NCBI RefSeq assembly: GCF_003590095.1
Contig: NC_039481.1
Coordinates: 7,006,001 to 7,070,000 of the forward strand
From: Trichoplusia ni
Taxonomy: Eukaryota; Arthropoda; Insecta; Lepidoptera; Noctuidae
Direction: 5' to 3'
DNA length: 64,000 bases
This document shows, one piece after another, positions 36,001 through 45,659 of this stretch (the first letter of the stretch is position 1; the number at the start of each line of letters is the position of its first letter). A program made the translations under genes and the position numbers. The notes under the pieces were generated by a model that worked only from the letters and a program-made list of their open reading frames with translations, was not told the DNA's origin and did no database searches.

Positions 36001-39000
36001 GATGTGCCGCTGGTTGGCGTCGTGCGGCGTGTGGTCGGGCTCGGCGGGCGGCAGCGGGAAGTGCTGCGTGTAGTGGTAGTGGCGGGACACCGCGCCCGGT
36101 GACGGGCCGCCGCAGCCGCTCGACGGGCCTGAGCTGGTTGTACGTATGCCTACAAGTAGGGAATGTTAATGTAAGATTTTTTTTTAGAGTTTCGTAATTA
36201 TAGCGTAAAATGGAACCCTATAACAAAGGCTCCACTATCTGTTCGTCTGTCCGTATCATGTTGTACCTTATGAACCTTGAGTAAACAGTTGAAACTTATA
36301 TTTCTGATTCCACTAAAAGCTAAAAATAAATTTGATGGGTGATCATGCAAAATTCTTGTATTAAGCCCATTTGTTAGAAACCAGAGCTGCAGAGTGGATT
36401 TCTAACAAATGGGTCGCAAATAGATTCGCACTTGACCGTTTTTTTTGTTATTATTCAGGAAAACATTCATTAACTCTCATCGCCCTGAGAAAGGTTGTCA
36501 CCAGACTGATTTATGATAGTCATTACAACTTATTTAATATTAATTTGAAGTATGTTTACCTGGTACAGACATAGGACCCATGCTCATCGAAGGTATGCCC
36601 GGTATGCTCATGCCGCTTGGAACCATCATGGGAGAATTCACACTGCAATATAAAGCCCATATTGTCTTCAGAGTCAGAAAAAAATTTATTAAATATATTC
36701 AACAATTTTTCTATAATGGGACAAGCCTTGTGTATTTAGTTTTGATGGGTATTTGAAACAGATTTTAGTCCAATATTGGTTCTAATAACGAACTGTAGCG
36801 AAGTAATGTGTCTAAATATTAGAGTAAAGAATTATACTAAATATATTCACCTATGCGACGGTTCGCCGGGGTCTTTAGGGCTGTCCGGTGCATCCATGGA
36901 GTTTTGTTGGTCTTCTTTTATATGCTGTAGCAGCTTGTCCAGATCGTCATCAATCTTTGAATCGTCTAAATCCATTCGCACGTTCTCCTAGTAACAATTA
37001 TGTAATTTTTTGTTGATGAAAAGACATTTCTCTTTGAAAAAAAACCCTCAACATTTGTTTGTAACCTATATAAACAATTTTTTTTTGCCTTCATAACGAC
37101 GTAAATAGAATTATCAAATGTTAGGTTTGAAAAGTGAGTTTTTATGTCTGACGCTCAAACAGCTGAACTGATTTTGATGAAATTAAGTATGGAAGTAGCT
37201 GACACCTTGTATTAAAGCATAGGCTACTTTCATTCCCGTTCGTTAAAGGCGTTGTTAAAAGTGTTATGAAATAATCATAAATAATAATTCTCACCTCCAT
37301 CTTCGGTTTCAAGTCGATACCGGCAAAGATATCGTCATCCATATTGTGGTTAGTACCGGTGCTGTTGGCAGGCGGCGCCACTGTGTGCGCACTGCCTCCC
37401 GTTGACGTGGGCTCCGTAGGAGATATTAAATCCCCTGGTTACAACAAAGACATTGACTTAGCTTTATGTTTTTATGGAAACAGAAAAAAAATCATCTCTT
37501 ATACAAGCTTCCCTACACAGGGATCAAAATCACTTAAAGGAACATGTTTGCAAACATGATTATTATTAGTAAAACCTCAAAATATGAGCAAAAATTTTAT
37601 ATCACGCTATCATAATCCATTGGATTTTTTTAACGTTTATATATTCTTGTATACAACCCATTTTTTGTGCATTTTTTTTTTACGAAAATCAATAAAATTT
37701 AGACTCGGCGAATTACATAATAAATTTACACATCACACATATTACAAATTATCCAACATACCTCTAGAAATAAGCGTGCACATATAGGCGTCATGCGAGA
37801 ACACGTCGCGTCGTATTAGCTCTCCAAACAAATGCACCAAGTTGGCAAACTGCTGCCTGTTGCCGGGCGGGGCGTTCGGACTTTCATCTATAGAAAAAAA
37901 GAGAAAATAGTTACGACATTCTCAACCTTAAACCTGTAGCAATAAGAGTGTTTAGTTAGTTTACACTAGACTGAATGTGGCTGTCACCTTGTCGCGTCCT
38001 AAAGAGTAAAGTGGCAATAGACAAATTTTTATATGGCAATATATTAAGGGGGCTTCCTGCATTCGCGGGTTACTTACCTAAAACAGGTGCATCACTATCC
38101 AAGAATCGTAATAAAAGATTCTGAAAAATCGGCGGTCCGTTGTATAAACCCGCACCGGAGCTAACGGATTCCTTGTCATCCGAACCTGAAAACAATCATA
38201 TGTGTTAGTTCACTTTTAGGGATCTCATAAATATTTATTATACCAAAAAGCGTCTTATGTTATTGCAAATCGTGATAACTGGCATCAAGTGATGCAGTGA
38301 TGAAAATAATATTCACGACAAAAGACTTCTGAGAGAGCTGGACAGTGCTAAATTGTAAACGAGATTAGTGGCACGACGGTGACGTTTATTTATAAGGTTG
38401 AATTTACAACAATGTTATTTGTCCGCAAGATGTCGTTATAGGTCATTTCTGTACGTACGTTTTAATGGAGTTGTCTCCTCTGCGTGGTACATACCGGTGG
38501 CGTGGTGTTCGTGGTGATGGTGCAGCGTGTGGTGCTGGCGGCGGTCGAGCAGCGCGGCGGCGGCCTGCGCGCGGTGCTCGCCCCAGCGCGCGCCGCACAC
38601 CGCCCACTCGCAGATCACGCGCACCACCGAGTACGGACACGCCCACTCCTGCACACACACACACTCAGCTATACCTACCGTTATGGTAGTCTAAGAGCCC
38701 GTGAAACCCAGACCTACGTTATTTTATAAAAACCCAAAGTTTGTCAGTGGATGTTCCCAAAACAGGTAAGAACAATGGTCGATTTAACTACGTCAAATAA
38801 TAAAGCGCCATTTTTTCGTAATTACCTTCAGGATATTATTAAAAATCAAAAATTTAAATTCAATGACTGCTGCTACCCTATTAGGCAATTAAACAAGGCT
38901 GACATTATGCATAATTAAATACTTTTTATTTAATATGCTTGGTATCAGCCTTGTCTGACACCAATACCTCAGCTACTGGAAAACATTAGTGTTTTAATCG

Positions 39001-42000
39001 TATCTTGATGAACTTATAATCACAATATACAATTTAATATAACTCACCGGATCTTTGGTATCAGTATTTTCTTTGGAGGGCGGCGGACAGTTCGCGAACA
39101 CTTCCTTATATAACGTGTCTAGATTATTGTTAGGGTCCACTCGATCGAAACAGTGCCTGTCCAGAGCTTCCAGAACCGCTAACACTCGCGCTATCATAAG
39201 AACAGAAATCTATAAATTATACTGCACATGTATAAAGTCAAATTGGTTATTAAAAATTGATCGGCACATAATAAATATTATAAGTCGATAATATTAAGAG
39301 TCTGATGATATTACCTTGAGAGCTGGTCTGCCATTTATCCGTACACCATTTACTTTCAGCTTTCTTACTTCGTGCTGAGATTTCTTGTTCTGCCTCATAA
39401 ACCTATAACCAAAAATAATTTCATTAGTACTAGATATTGAGCAAAAGACGTGAAGATACGCTAAGCACGGGCTTATACACGTTTAAAACCCGGGATATCT
39501 ATATAAGCATGCAAATATATACCTTTTTCTCTATTCTTTACGTACCATTTTCCTATGCTCCTCAGTAGCGGCAGTGTCCATATGAGGCATGGGTAGCGCG
39601 GACGGCGGCAGCGGGAGCAGGTCTAGCGGAGAGCCTTGCAGCGACGAGCCGCACCCAGACCAGACCATCGCCGTCGGACACTCAATGCATATTAACTGAA
39701 TAACAACAAAATATATGTAGGAGGAAACTAATCGTAGTCAGCCGACGAATGTGATATAGGGCATTTTCGTCAGCGTCTACGTAATGTATTGAAGTATAAG
39801 TGTGAATGAAAAACTGAAAATATTTGGAAATAAAATACTTACAAATACTTTACGTAGTTTACGTAAAGATCGAAAACCATAAAATAATAAACAAGCTTAC
39901 CTGCAAAACTGTAGCCAACTGTATAATAACATCCCTGTGGTATGCACAGTTGAGTATCTCTCCGAACCCGACTTGCACTGGGTTCATAGCTGCGGCTACC
40001 ACAGCAGGCATCGTGGGCTTAGTCTCCCTCGCTGGCGACGCCCCCCTCTCCTCCTTCACCTGCACGTCCATCGGCTGCTGTGGGTTCGGAGTGCCAAGCG
40101 AATGATTGGGGTTTGGAGTCCCCAAGGAATGAGTGGGGTTGGGTGTGCCCAAAGAATGGTTGGGATTGGGTGTACCCTGGTTTTCAACTGGCGTCGGTTC
40201 CCGTTTGATTTGTGCTATATTTGGCTTAACGTCGGCGTTCGTTTCCGGGGCTGGCGACATTGGTGTGCCATTTGTTTCTGGGAATAAGATGAAGAATGTA
40301 AAAAAGCTTGATGAAAAATAAAAACTAGGAGATTGTCTTATTTTTCGACATTATCATCATTATGAAAATATACCTGTAGTTCTTTCCGCCACTTTAGTGA
40401 ACACCGCAGGCTGGTTGAGAGTGCGCAGTGTTGTCTCGGATAGGACGGAGCAGATAGCCGCAGCTTTCTTAGCACAGGACGTGGCGAGACGCCGCGATAG
40501 GCTTTCGCAGCAGACAAACTCGCCCATATGCTGAAGAGCTAGTGGAAGGAACAGCCTGGGGAATATTGGCTTAGTTAGTTTTTAGGTTAGTACAATTGAC
40601 TGGACATGTATTTTCTTTTGTTTATTGAACAATGCCTTATTTTATTTCAGTTAGGTTAAGGCTTTCAACAGCCTTCGATATTGACCTTTTTTTGTATTAA
40701 TTGGTGACTAGGTTAGTCAACATAACAATCGCAGATTTTAACAATTTGAGTAAATATTCATTTTTTTATCGAAATATGTAAGCCGCGAGTGAGTGAGTTA
40801 AAACCCAACTGCGAGAAATTATGACTTAATTTCATTATTTTTACAATTTCAAAGACAACATATGTTATAATTTTAAGTTACCTCAACAGTCCATCATCTG
40901 GTGCCCTCTTATCCAGCAGTTCAATGATCCAGGTGAGGAAGTCATGCCTGTCGAGCAGGCCTTCGTCCAGCAGGTACTTGGCGAGGCGGCAGCAGTAGTT
41001 CCAGAGCTTTAGAGCCTGACGCCAGTCGGTGCTGTCGCTCGAACTAGGAGTTGAAGAACCTAGAGCTGAAATATTAACTTGATATTAGATAAAGCTTTAG
41101 TTATTGAAAATTTAACTTTAATATGTAGCAAGAATAAACAAACTTTCTTCTGGTGCAGTCGGCCGTAAGATTTACCTATTTCAGATGTTGAAGTACTTAC
41201 TACTGGAATTTCCAGGTGAATGCATAGAGTTGGAGACTGTGGAGTTAGGAGTCGAGCTGCCCGGTGGGTTGCCAGACGAATTGTGGCTGGGAGTTCCTTG
41301 TCCTGAGAAAAATATTACATTTATTTATCCATATTTTTGTAATGGTACTTTTTTGTCACATGTAATTTTAATATGGGTTTCTATGATGCATTACATGCAT
41401 GACTAAGAGTGGCCCCTCGCTTTCACAGCTGCCTAGTCTGACTTTGAGAGATGATGGAAGGATTCCAGCCTTTATAACTATAAAATAAATACCCAAAAAG
41501 TTTACCTGATTGTGAAGGTGGTGTTTTATCAGGCACATTTCCAGGAACTGCACTTTGGTAATGTTCTGCCAGTTTAGGAATTTGATCCTTTAGGAACTTT
41601 ATCAATGTTGTTGTCCATTCTATAACAAACACAGAGTTTCTATTAAGATTCCAATTTAGACAATAAAGACAAGTGAATACAGTTAGTAATATGATAATAA
41701 GTTTCGAACTATATACAATAAAACTAATAAAATAAATCCAGTGCTAAACTACATTTGTCTAGGTACCTAAAAAGGTATACAATCTTGATATTTAAGATTT
41801 GCTATTCTTTGTTGTGGTTTTATATTGATTTTAATAGCATTTTATTTTAAACTATGTTTTTAGACAAAAAGATACACCAAAGTTGTTTACCTTTTAAGTA
41901 AGTTCCATAAAGTTAATTAATTAAAAGATGAAAATCAACATCCTTTACTATGATGAAAACACAATCAATATAAACACATCACATCTTACCAGTTGTTGGA

Positions 42001-43043
42001 TCAGGGAGCTGTCTTTTCTTTATCTTAGCCTCAGACACAGCCACCGTGTATGCAGAGCTCAGCTTGATGAACCAGGCGGCTCTAGGCATGGCCACCTGGT
42101 ACTCCGTCAGAGTTATAAAGATCTCTTCCTTTTTGTTGAAGTTTGGTGCTTTCTTTGCCAATTGGGATAGGGGTTTACTTCCTAGAAATATGAACTTTTG
42201 TTAGCATTCAATTTAAAAGGCAACCAACATACATAAATGTTACTCTCTTTGATGAGACTATATAAATAATTAACTTAGTTGGATAAGTTATGTCTTGGCA
42301 TATAACACTTTTGAAGAGTTAACAAACCCAAGAAAATTAATTTTGAGAAAAGCTCTTGTTACCTATAAGAGATTTTCTCCAATTAAAGATGTTGGTGTTG
42401 CCTAAAGGTGTAACTGCATTTATTTACTTATTGCCATCATACCTGCCAAGTCTTTAAACCAGGCCTCAATCTGTGCTTTAGTGCGGGCAGTAGCTGGCCA
42501 GAAGTTGTCCTTTGGGTTCACTTGTTGTCTTTTCCTTCCACAATCAGGTAAAGTATTCAATTCTTCTTTTTTCGACAGAATGCTAGAGAAAAACTGCCCT
42601 ATCTGCAATGTTATGACATGTTATCAAATAACCTGTTTATCTTGACCTCATTTCCACTACATTGTGGTTAATAATAACTAGAAACAATCAACAATAACTT
42701 TATTTAACGTAAAATTAATGTAGTTTGTCAAAGCCTTTAGATTCACACAGTTGAAATGGCTATACTACAGGGACGAATTTCAATGTCGGTTTTTTAGGAC
42801 TTTTAGACTGATTTAATAGACAAATAACAACGTTTCATTATGTTTTCGTATTACCTTCGATGCTGAATAATTGAAGTTTCTTGCAGTGCCAAACTCATCA
42901 CTTGACTGAGGTGTTGTTGAAAATCCGTGTTTTACATTGGTTGATGTCAGCTCGTCCTCCTTTTGTCTAGGCTCCTGAGGATAAACATCAGGAGGACCCA
43001 ACCTTGGCCTCTTCAGAGGCCGTTTCTCGTACATAATCCCCAT
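21056..43043 (-). CDS. MED12: Mediator complex subunit 12 (kohtalo)
   Basis: 48 coding exons give 2,424 codons in continuous phase: 43043-42855, 42602-42443, 42181-41990, 41619-41506, 41302-41201, 41065-40882, 40555-40374, 40277-39901, 39695-39546, 39402-39315, 39190-39048, 38648-38495, 38185-38078, 37887-37762, 37434-37295, 36987-36851, 36642-36560, 36149-35937, 35688-35576, 35282-35100, 34654-34510, 34361-34172, 33895-33804, 33722-33614, 33273-33050, 32750-32571, 32182-32042, 31668-31548, 30524-30483, 28788-28603, 28350-28263, 28016-27853, 27420-27297, 27001-26889, 26563-26410, 25973-25729, 25359-25164, 24935-24855, 24756-24617, 24389-24287, 24012-23914, 23494-23359, 23019-22901, 22705-22605, 22363-22102, 21929-21633, 21526-21449, 21262-21056. 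MED12 belongs to the nuclear CDK8 kinase module and activates CDK8-cyclin C. The N-terminus KRPRLGPPDVYPQ is the CDK8-activating segment. CEWAV at 640-644 is the LCEWAV domain. VWLVAPLVAKLP and LSWAWFAATKIERKP mark the conserved C-terminal part; residues after about 2025 are Gln/Met/Gly-rich. Confidence 0.97.
25018..25086 (+). mobile_element. Truncated SINE copy in a MED12 intron
   Basis: ACTCCCGCAGTAAGGAATTT, then TCCTTGTGTCGCGGGGGGTT and a run of CACAAAAATACAAACCACAC. It matches the 5' part of the fuller copy at 52838-53035 in the same orientation. Confidence 0.65.
26297..26395 (+). mobile_element. Truncated SINE copy in a MED12 intron
   Basis: AAAACGCCTCCCGCACTAAG, ATCCTTGTATAGCGGGTTTC, then CAAGTCACATGCACAAAGCC. 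Same family and orientation as the copies at 25018 and 52838; the tRNA-like half is missing. Confidence 0.65.
28047..28170 (-). mobile_element. 5'-truncated LINE 3' end with target-site duplication
   Basis: Read on the minus strand it encodes DDMTAKSVSRKMTSDR and then PTPN, a decayed form of the C-terminal tail of a lepidopteran non-LTR reverse transcriptase ORF. A 12-base direct repeat TGACGTTGACCA flanks it exactly (28035-28046 and 28171-28182), which is the expected target-site duplication. It lies in the MED12 intron between exons 31 and 32, sense to MED12. Confidence 0.75.
29118..29266. mobile_element. MITE-like element with inverted termini
   Basis: CCGGTTTCTCGAAGGCCGATC at the left and GATCAGCTTTCTAAAAACCGG at the right are imperfect inverted repeats of about 20 bases around a noncoding core with a CCAATC pair. 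It sits in the large MED12 intron 29. Confidence 0.6.
33365..33490 (-). mobile_element. LINE 3' fragment (AYVQQWT-type tail)
   Basis: The minus strand reads KMAGKRWMRAAEDRSRFRAI then GKAYVQQWTNMSR and a stop, the C-terminus of an endonuclease/reverse-transcriptase ORF very common in Lepidoptera. After the stop there is a CAT/ATG-type simple tract (plus TCATCATCATCG). It is in the MED12 intron between exons 24 and 25. Confidence 0.8.
34770..34960 (+). repeat. Decayed LINE-related tail repeat
   Basis: Contains TTTTATCAAAATCGGTCCAG followed by CCGTTTTTATAG, a sequence I associate with 3' regions of dispersed lepidopteran retroelements, and ends near AACAAGAAAGTGAGTG. Limits are approximate. Confidence 0.45.
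35750..35816 (-). mobile_element. Short LINE 3' fragment
   Basis: The minus strand reads VLWRNLGEAFVQHWTSNN, a second decayed copy of the WRxxGEAxVQxWT tail seen at 33365-33490. It lies in the MED12 intron between exons 18 and 19, sense to MED12. Confidence 0.7.
36185..36455 (+). repeat. Dispersed repeat ending in CTTGACCG plus T run, copy 1
   Basis: Begins near TTTCGTAATTATAG, contains TGGAACCCTATAAC, CTGTTCGTCTGTCCG, TACCTTATGAACC and AACAGTTGAAACTTAT, and ends GATTCGCACTTGACCGTTTT. This resembles a very common insect repeat with a CTGTCCGTCTGTC core and a terminal CGCACTTGGCCG. A second copy is at 56520-56775. The hairpin at 36366-36413 lies inside it. Confidence 0.6.
36366..36413. repeat. 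Perfect 15-bp inverted repeat
   Basis: CCCATTTGTTAGAAA (36366-36380) and TTTCTAACAAATGGG (36399-36413), separated by 18 bases, in the MED12 intron between exons 17 and 18. Confidence 0.85.
40081..40180 (-). repeat. Coding 27-bp minisatellite in MED12 exon 8
   Basis: Encodes GTPNPNHSL, GTPNPTHSL and GTPNPNHSL in tandem plus a partial fourth unit GTPNPQQ, at about residues 405-440. Unit changes are in phase, so copy-number variation would not shift the frame. Confidence 0.9.
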
Positions 43044-43785
43044 GGTTTAAGGATGTTTTCGTCTCTGTTTCGCAACACTAATAAATTTAAGAATACTGTA
43101 CACGACGGCAATTTCACATTATCCGTATCATAGCGACAACATTTACGATACACTTATATACTACACAAATCACACATGATTTTGGTTAAATTCAGAACCA
43201 AACAGATTAATATAACGCTTTTTATATATGTGTATAAAAAGAAAACAAATTATCACTCGGAGCTAAACAAAAATCACTTCATGAATGAGAAATTATTAAG
43301 AAAAAACATTTCATGATGTAGCTTGGGCATAACGCCTTTTAAGATAATTTAAGTTTCTGAAACAACAGACCTATTACATTTAGGTGAAACAGTTAAATTG
43401 TACAACTTTTGCATTATAATAGTGATAATATACAGCTTTTCAACTTAATTGTGTTGATTATGAGGTAAAAGCATTATAAATAAAAACCGAAAAACCGCAC
43501 AAAGAATATGTATTTCTATTAAGTGGTAATACTGACAAAGTTATAACCTAAAAATAAATCTAAACAAACAGCTGATTTAGAAAATACCTAAAAGAATAAT
43601 AAATTAATAGCTATCTAATTTCAGTGACACATGAGAAAGATAAATAGCAGAAGAGCGAGTGCTCCTTTCAGTTTGTAGTATTTTGGTATCTACCCTATCT
43701 ACAAAAGTTGGTGCACTGATAAGTCCTAGGTTGTGATTAAGATTTTAGGAAATATACTAACAAAGTAAGGTTAAAATTAAATAAA
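43044..43785. promoter_or_regulatory. Shared 5' region of divergent MED12 and PIN4
   Basis: 742 bases lie between opposed ATGs. TCAGTTT at 43668-43674 is a possible PIN4 initiator, which would give a 5' UTR of about 116 bases. No TATA box was found at -30 for either gene and there is no coding exon. Confidence 0.5.
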
Positions 43786-44344
43786 ATGCCTCCCAAGAAA
43801 CCGGAAAAAGGTAAAGCAGCAGGTGCTAAATCTGGTGGAGGCAAATCAGGTGGTGATGCGAAAGGTCAGTGAATTTGCTGTTTATTTACATTCGGTTGTT
43901 TTGATCTGTTCTTTTTAAATCTTACATTGTCTCATGATAGCTTCATAGATAAAAGCGATAAGAGCAAAAAGTATAAGCAAACTAGGTTGTCATAATCTCA
44001 TATGCATACTGGTTTTAAATTTAGAATCGGCTGGAAAGGAGAAAAAAGGTGGTACAGCTGTCAAAGTACGTCACATACTCTGTGAAAAGCAGTCAAAATG
44101 TTTGGAGGCGTTGGAGAAATTGAAAGCCGGACAGAAATTTCCTGATGTAGCGGCCGCGTACAGTGAGGACAAGGCGCGGCAAGGCGGAGATCTCGGCTGG
44201 ATGACCCGAGGTTCTATGGTGGGTCCGTTTCAGGATGCGGCATTCGCCTTGCCGATATCTACAGTCAATAGTCCCGTATACACTGACCCCCCAATAAAAA
44301 CCAAGTTTGGTTATCATATCATTATGGTAGAAGGCAAAAAATGA
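43786..44344 (+). CDS. PIN4: PIN4, parvulin-type peptidyl-prolyl cis-trans isomerase
   Basis: Exons 43786-43864 and 44025-44344 encode 132 residues, against 131 in human. The first 40 or so residues are a Lys/Gly-rich basic tail (MPPKKPEKGKAAG), which in the family binds nucleic acid. The rest is a parvulin rotamase domain: VRHILCEKQSKCLEALEKL, FPDVAAAYSEDKARQGGDLG, GSMVGPFQDAAFALP and the terminal KTKFGYHIIMVEGKK. Parvulins isomerise X-Pro bonds; PIN4 is linked to pre-rRNA processing and chromatin. The ending matches the human end, so the stop is genuine. That TGA stop (44342-44344) overlaps the ATG of the next frame at 44341, and an intron lies 169 bases downstream of it. Confidence 0.95.
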
Positions 44345-44950
44345 CAGACATGGTGTTTGAATTTGAATATTTCTGGGCGATACTTCTGCTGTTCATAATG
44401 GAAAGGATTTGTTGCCTGCAAGAGCAGTTTGACAAGGATTTCTCTATACTGCCTGATCCACAGAGATCTAATGAGTCGCTTAACAGTAATATGGAAGACT
44501 TTGCCAATAGAGAGTAAGTTGTCTACACTATTCTATATTATAAAGGAGCTAGTATCCTGCAAGTTTTTGTAAGTGCATATATTTAACATGTAGGGTAAGT
44601 TTCCTATCTGAATGTATGTCTCTTAGTAGGTATGGTTTGTACCTGTGTCCAACAACAGTAACAAAATGCTGTTATAACATTTTCTCTTTTCAGTGCAAAT
44701 GCATAAATCTGATTGTAGCTCACTATCAAACTTAGTTATTTAGGTTTTAATTATTAATGTTAATAAAATAATTCTGTATTATTTCAGTTTTGGTTTAAAA
44801 CTCAGCTTTCTACGTCTGTGTCGTTTAATGCATGTCACGATGCTACTGACTCTTGTCTATTTCTGCAATGTTTGCCTCTGGTTCATAATGACCAAGAAAC
44901 CGACGCCCAGGTCGCTCAGATACAAATTCAAAGTAGCTATACCCTCTTGA
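44341..44950 (+). CDS. Unknown 111-residue two-helix membrane protein, second cistron of the PIN4 transcript
   Basis: ATG at 44341 overlaps the PIN4 stop as ATGA. The frame runs 57 full codons to a strong donor (AGAGA/GTAAGTT, exon end 44513), joins in phase to an exon at 44788 after TATTATTTCAG, and stops at 44948-44950. Residues about 8-26 (EFEYFWAILLLFIMERICC) and 73-92 (HVTMLLTLVYFCNVCLWFIM) are membrane-helix-like. Between them is a polar, Asn/Ser/Asp-containing loop, and after them a basic tail (TKKPTPRSLRYKFKVAIPS). I do not recognise the family. Splice-site quality, phase and hydrophobicity argue that it is real. It could be translated by reinitiation after PIN4, or from a separate transcript starting inside the PIN4 gene. 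Confidence 0.68.
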
Positions 44951-45659
44951 TGTTTACTGTGCTATTTTTAAATCAGAAAAAATAATGTAAATTATATAAA
45001 ACCTTTTTGAAGACATAAATGTGATTGCTTAGAAACCAATGATTCACTGATTTGAAAATAGTGCATAATCTTTTTAAGGTGAAATTTTATTGTTAAGTGC
45101 AATGCTCCAGTAAATGCATTTATGTTGTTTCCAAGTGCTGTTTTCATTCAGAATCCCTGAAATACCTTTCTTTTAAACTCCTTACCAAAGCATGATGGAA
45201 AATACATTAAAATTTCTTGAAACCAGCCATATCTGACTATATGGTTAAGTAAGTAGTCATTTAAATTAATGGGATGTAATAAAACAACACAATAAAAATT
45301 AAAACAGTCTTTATTGACAGATCATAAATATTTAAAAGTATAAACTTCGACTGTTTCAGTTACATGACTAATGTAAAATACTGTAATAAATATTTATGTA
45401 ATGAGGTATTTAAAGCTAGGACCAGATCTATGATTTTCAAATGACGAAAGTATGAATCATGTATTTTTCTTTTTAGTGCTTATCCTCTAGCTAGATGCAG
45501 ATCGGTTTCTAGTTTTTTTAGTATGAACCGGTTTTGTAATAAAATAAAAATATTTCTTATATATCAAAGTTTTAGTCCATGCTACTACTTAATACCTACT
45601 ATTTTAACTTCTAATTGTTCTTTGTGATGTAGCACAAGGCGGTTGTGTTTTGGGTCGGA
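44951..45659. terminator. Convergent 3' ends of the PIN4 transcript and the lectin gene
   Basis: On the + strand AATAAA-type signals occur at about 45278 and 45291. On the minus strand AATAAA (plus TTTATT) falls at about 45310. The two 3' UTRs therefore end within about 40 bases of each other or overlap slightly. No coding exon. Confidence 0.55.

Noticed and set aside
44330..44350. Minus-one frameshift at AAAAAA fusing PIN4 to the second frame
   Set aside because: The run is preceded by C, so the full tandem slip heptamer is not met. PIN4 ends exactly as its human counterpart does. A stop/start overlap explains the data more simply.
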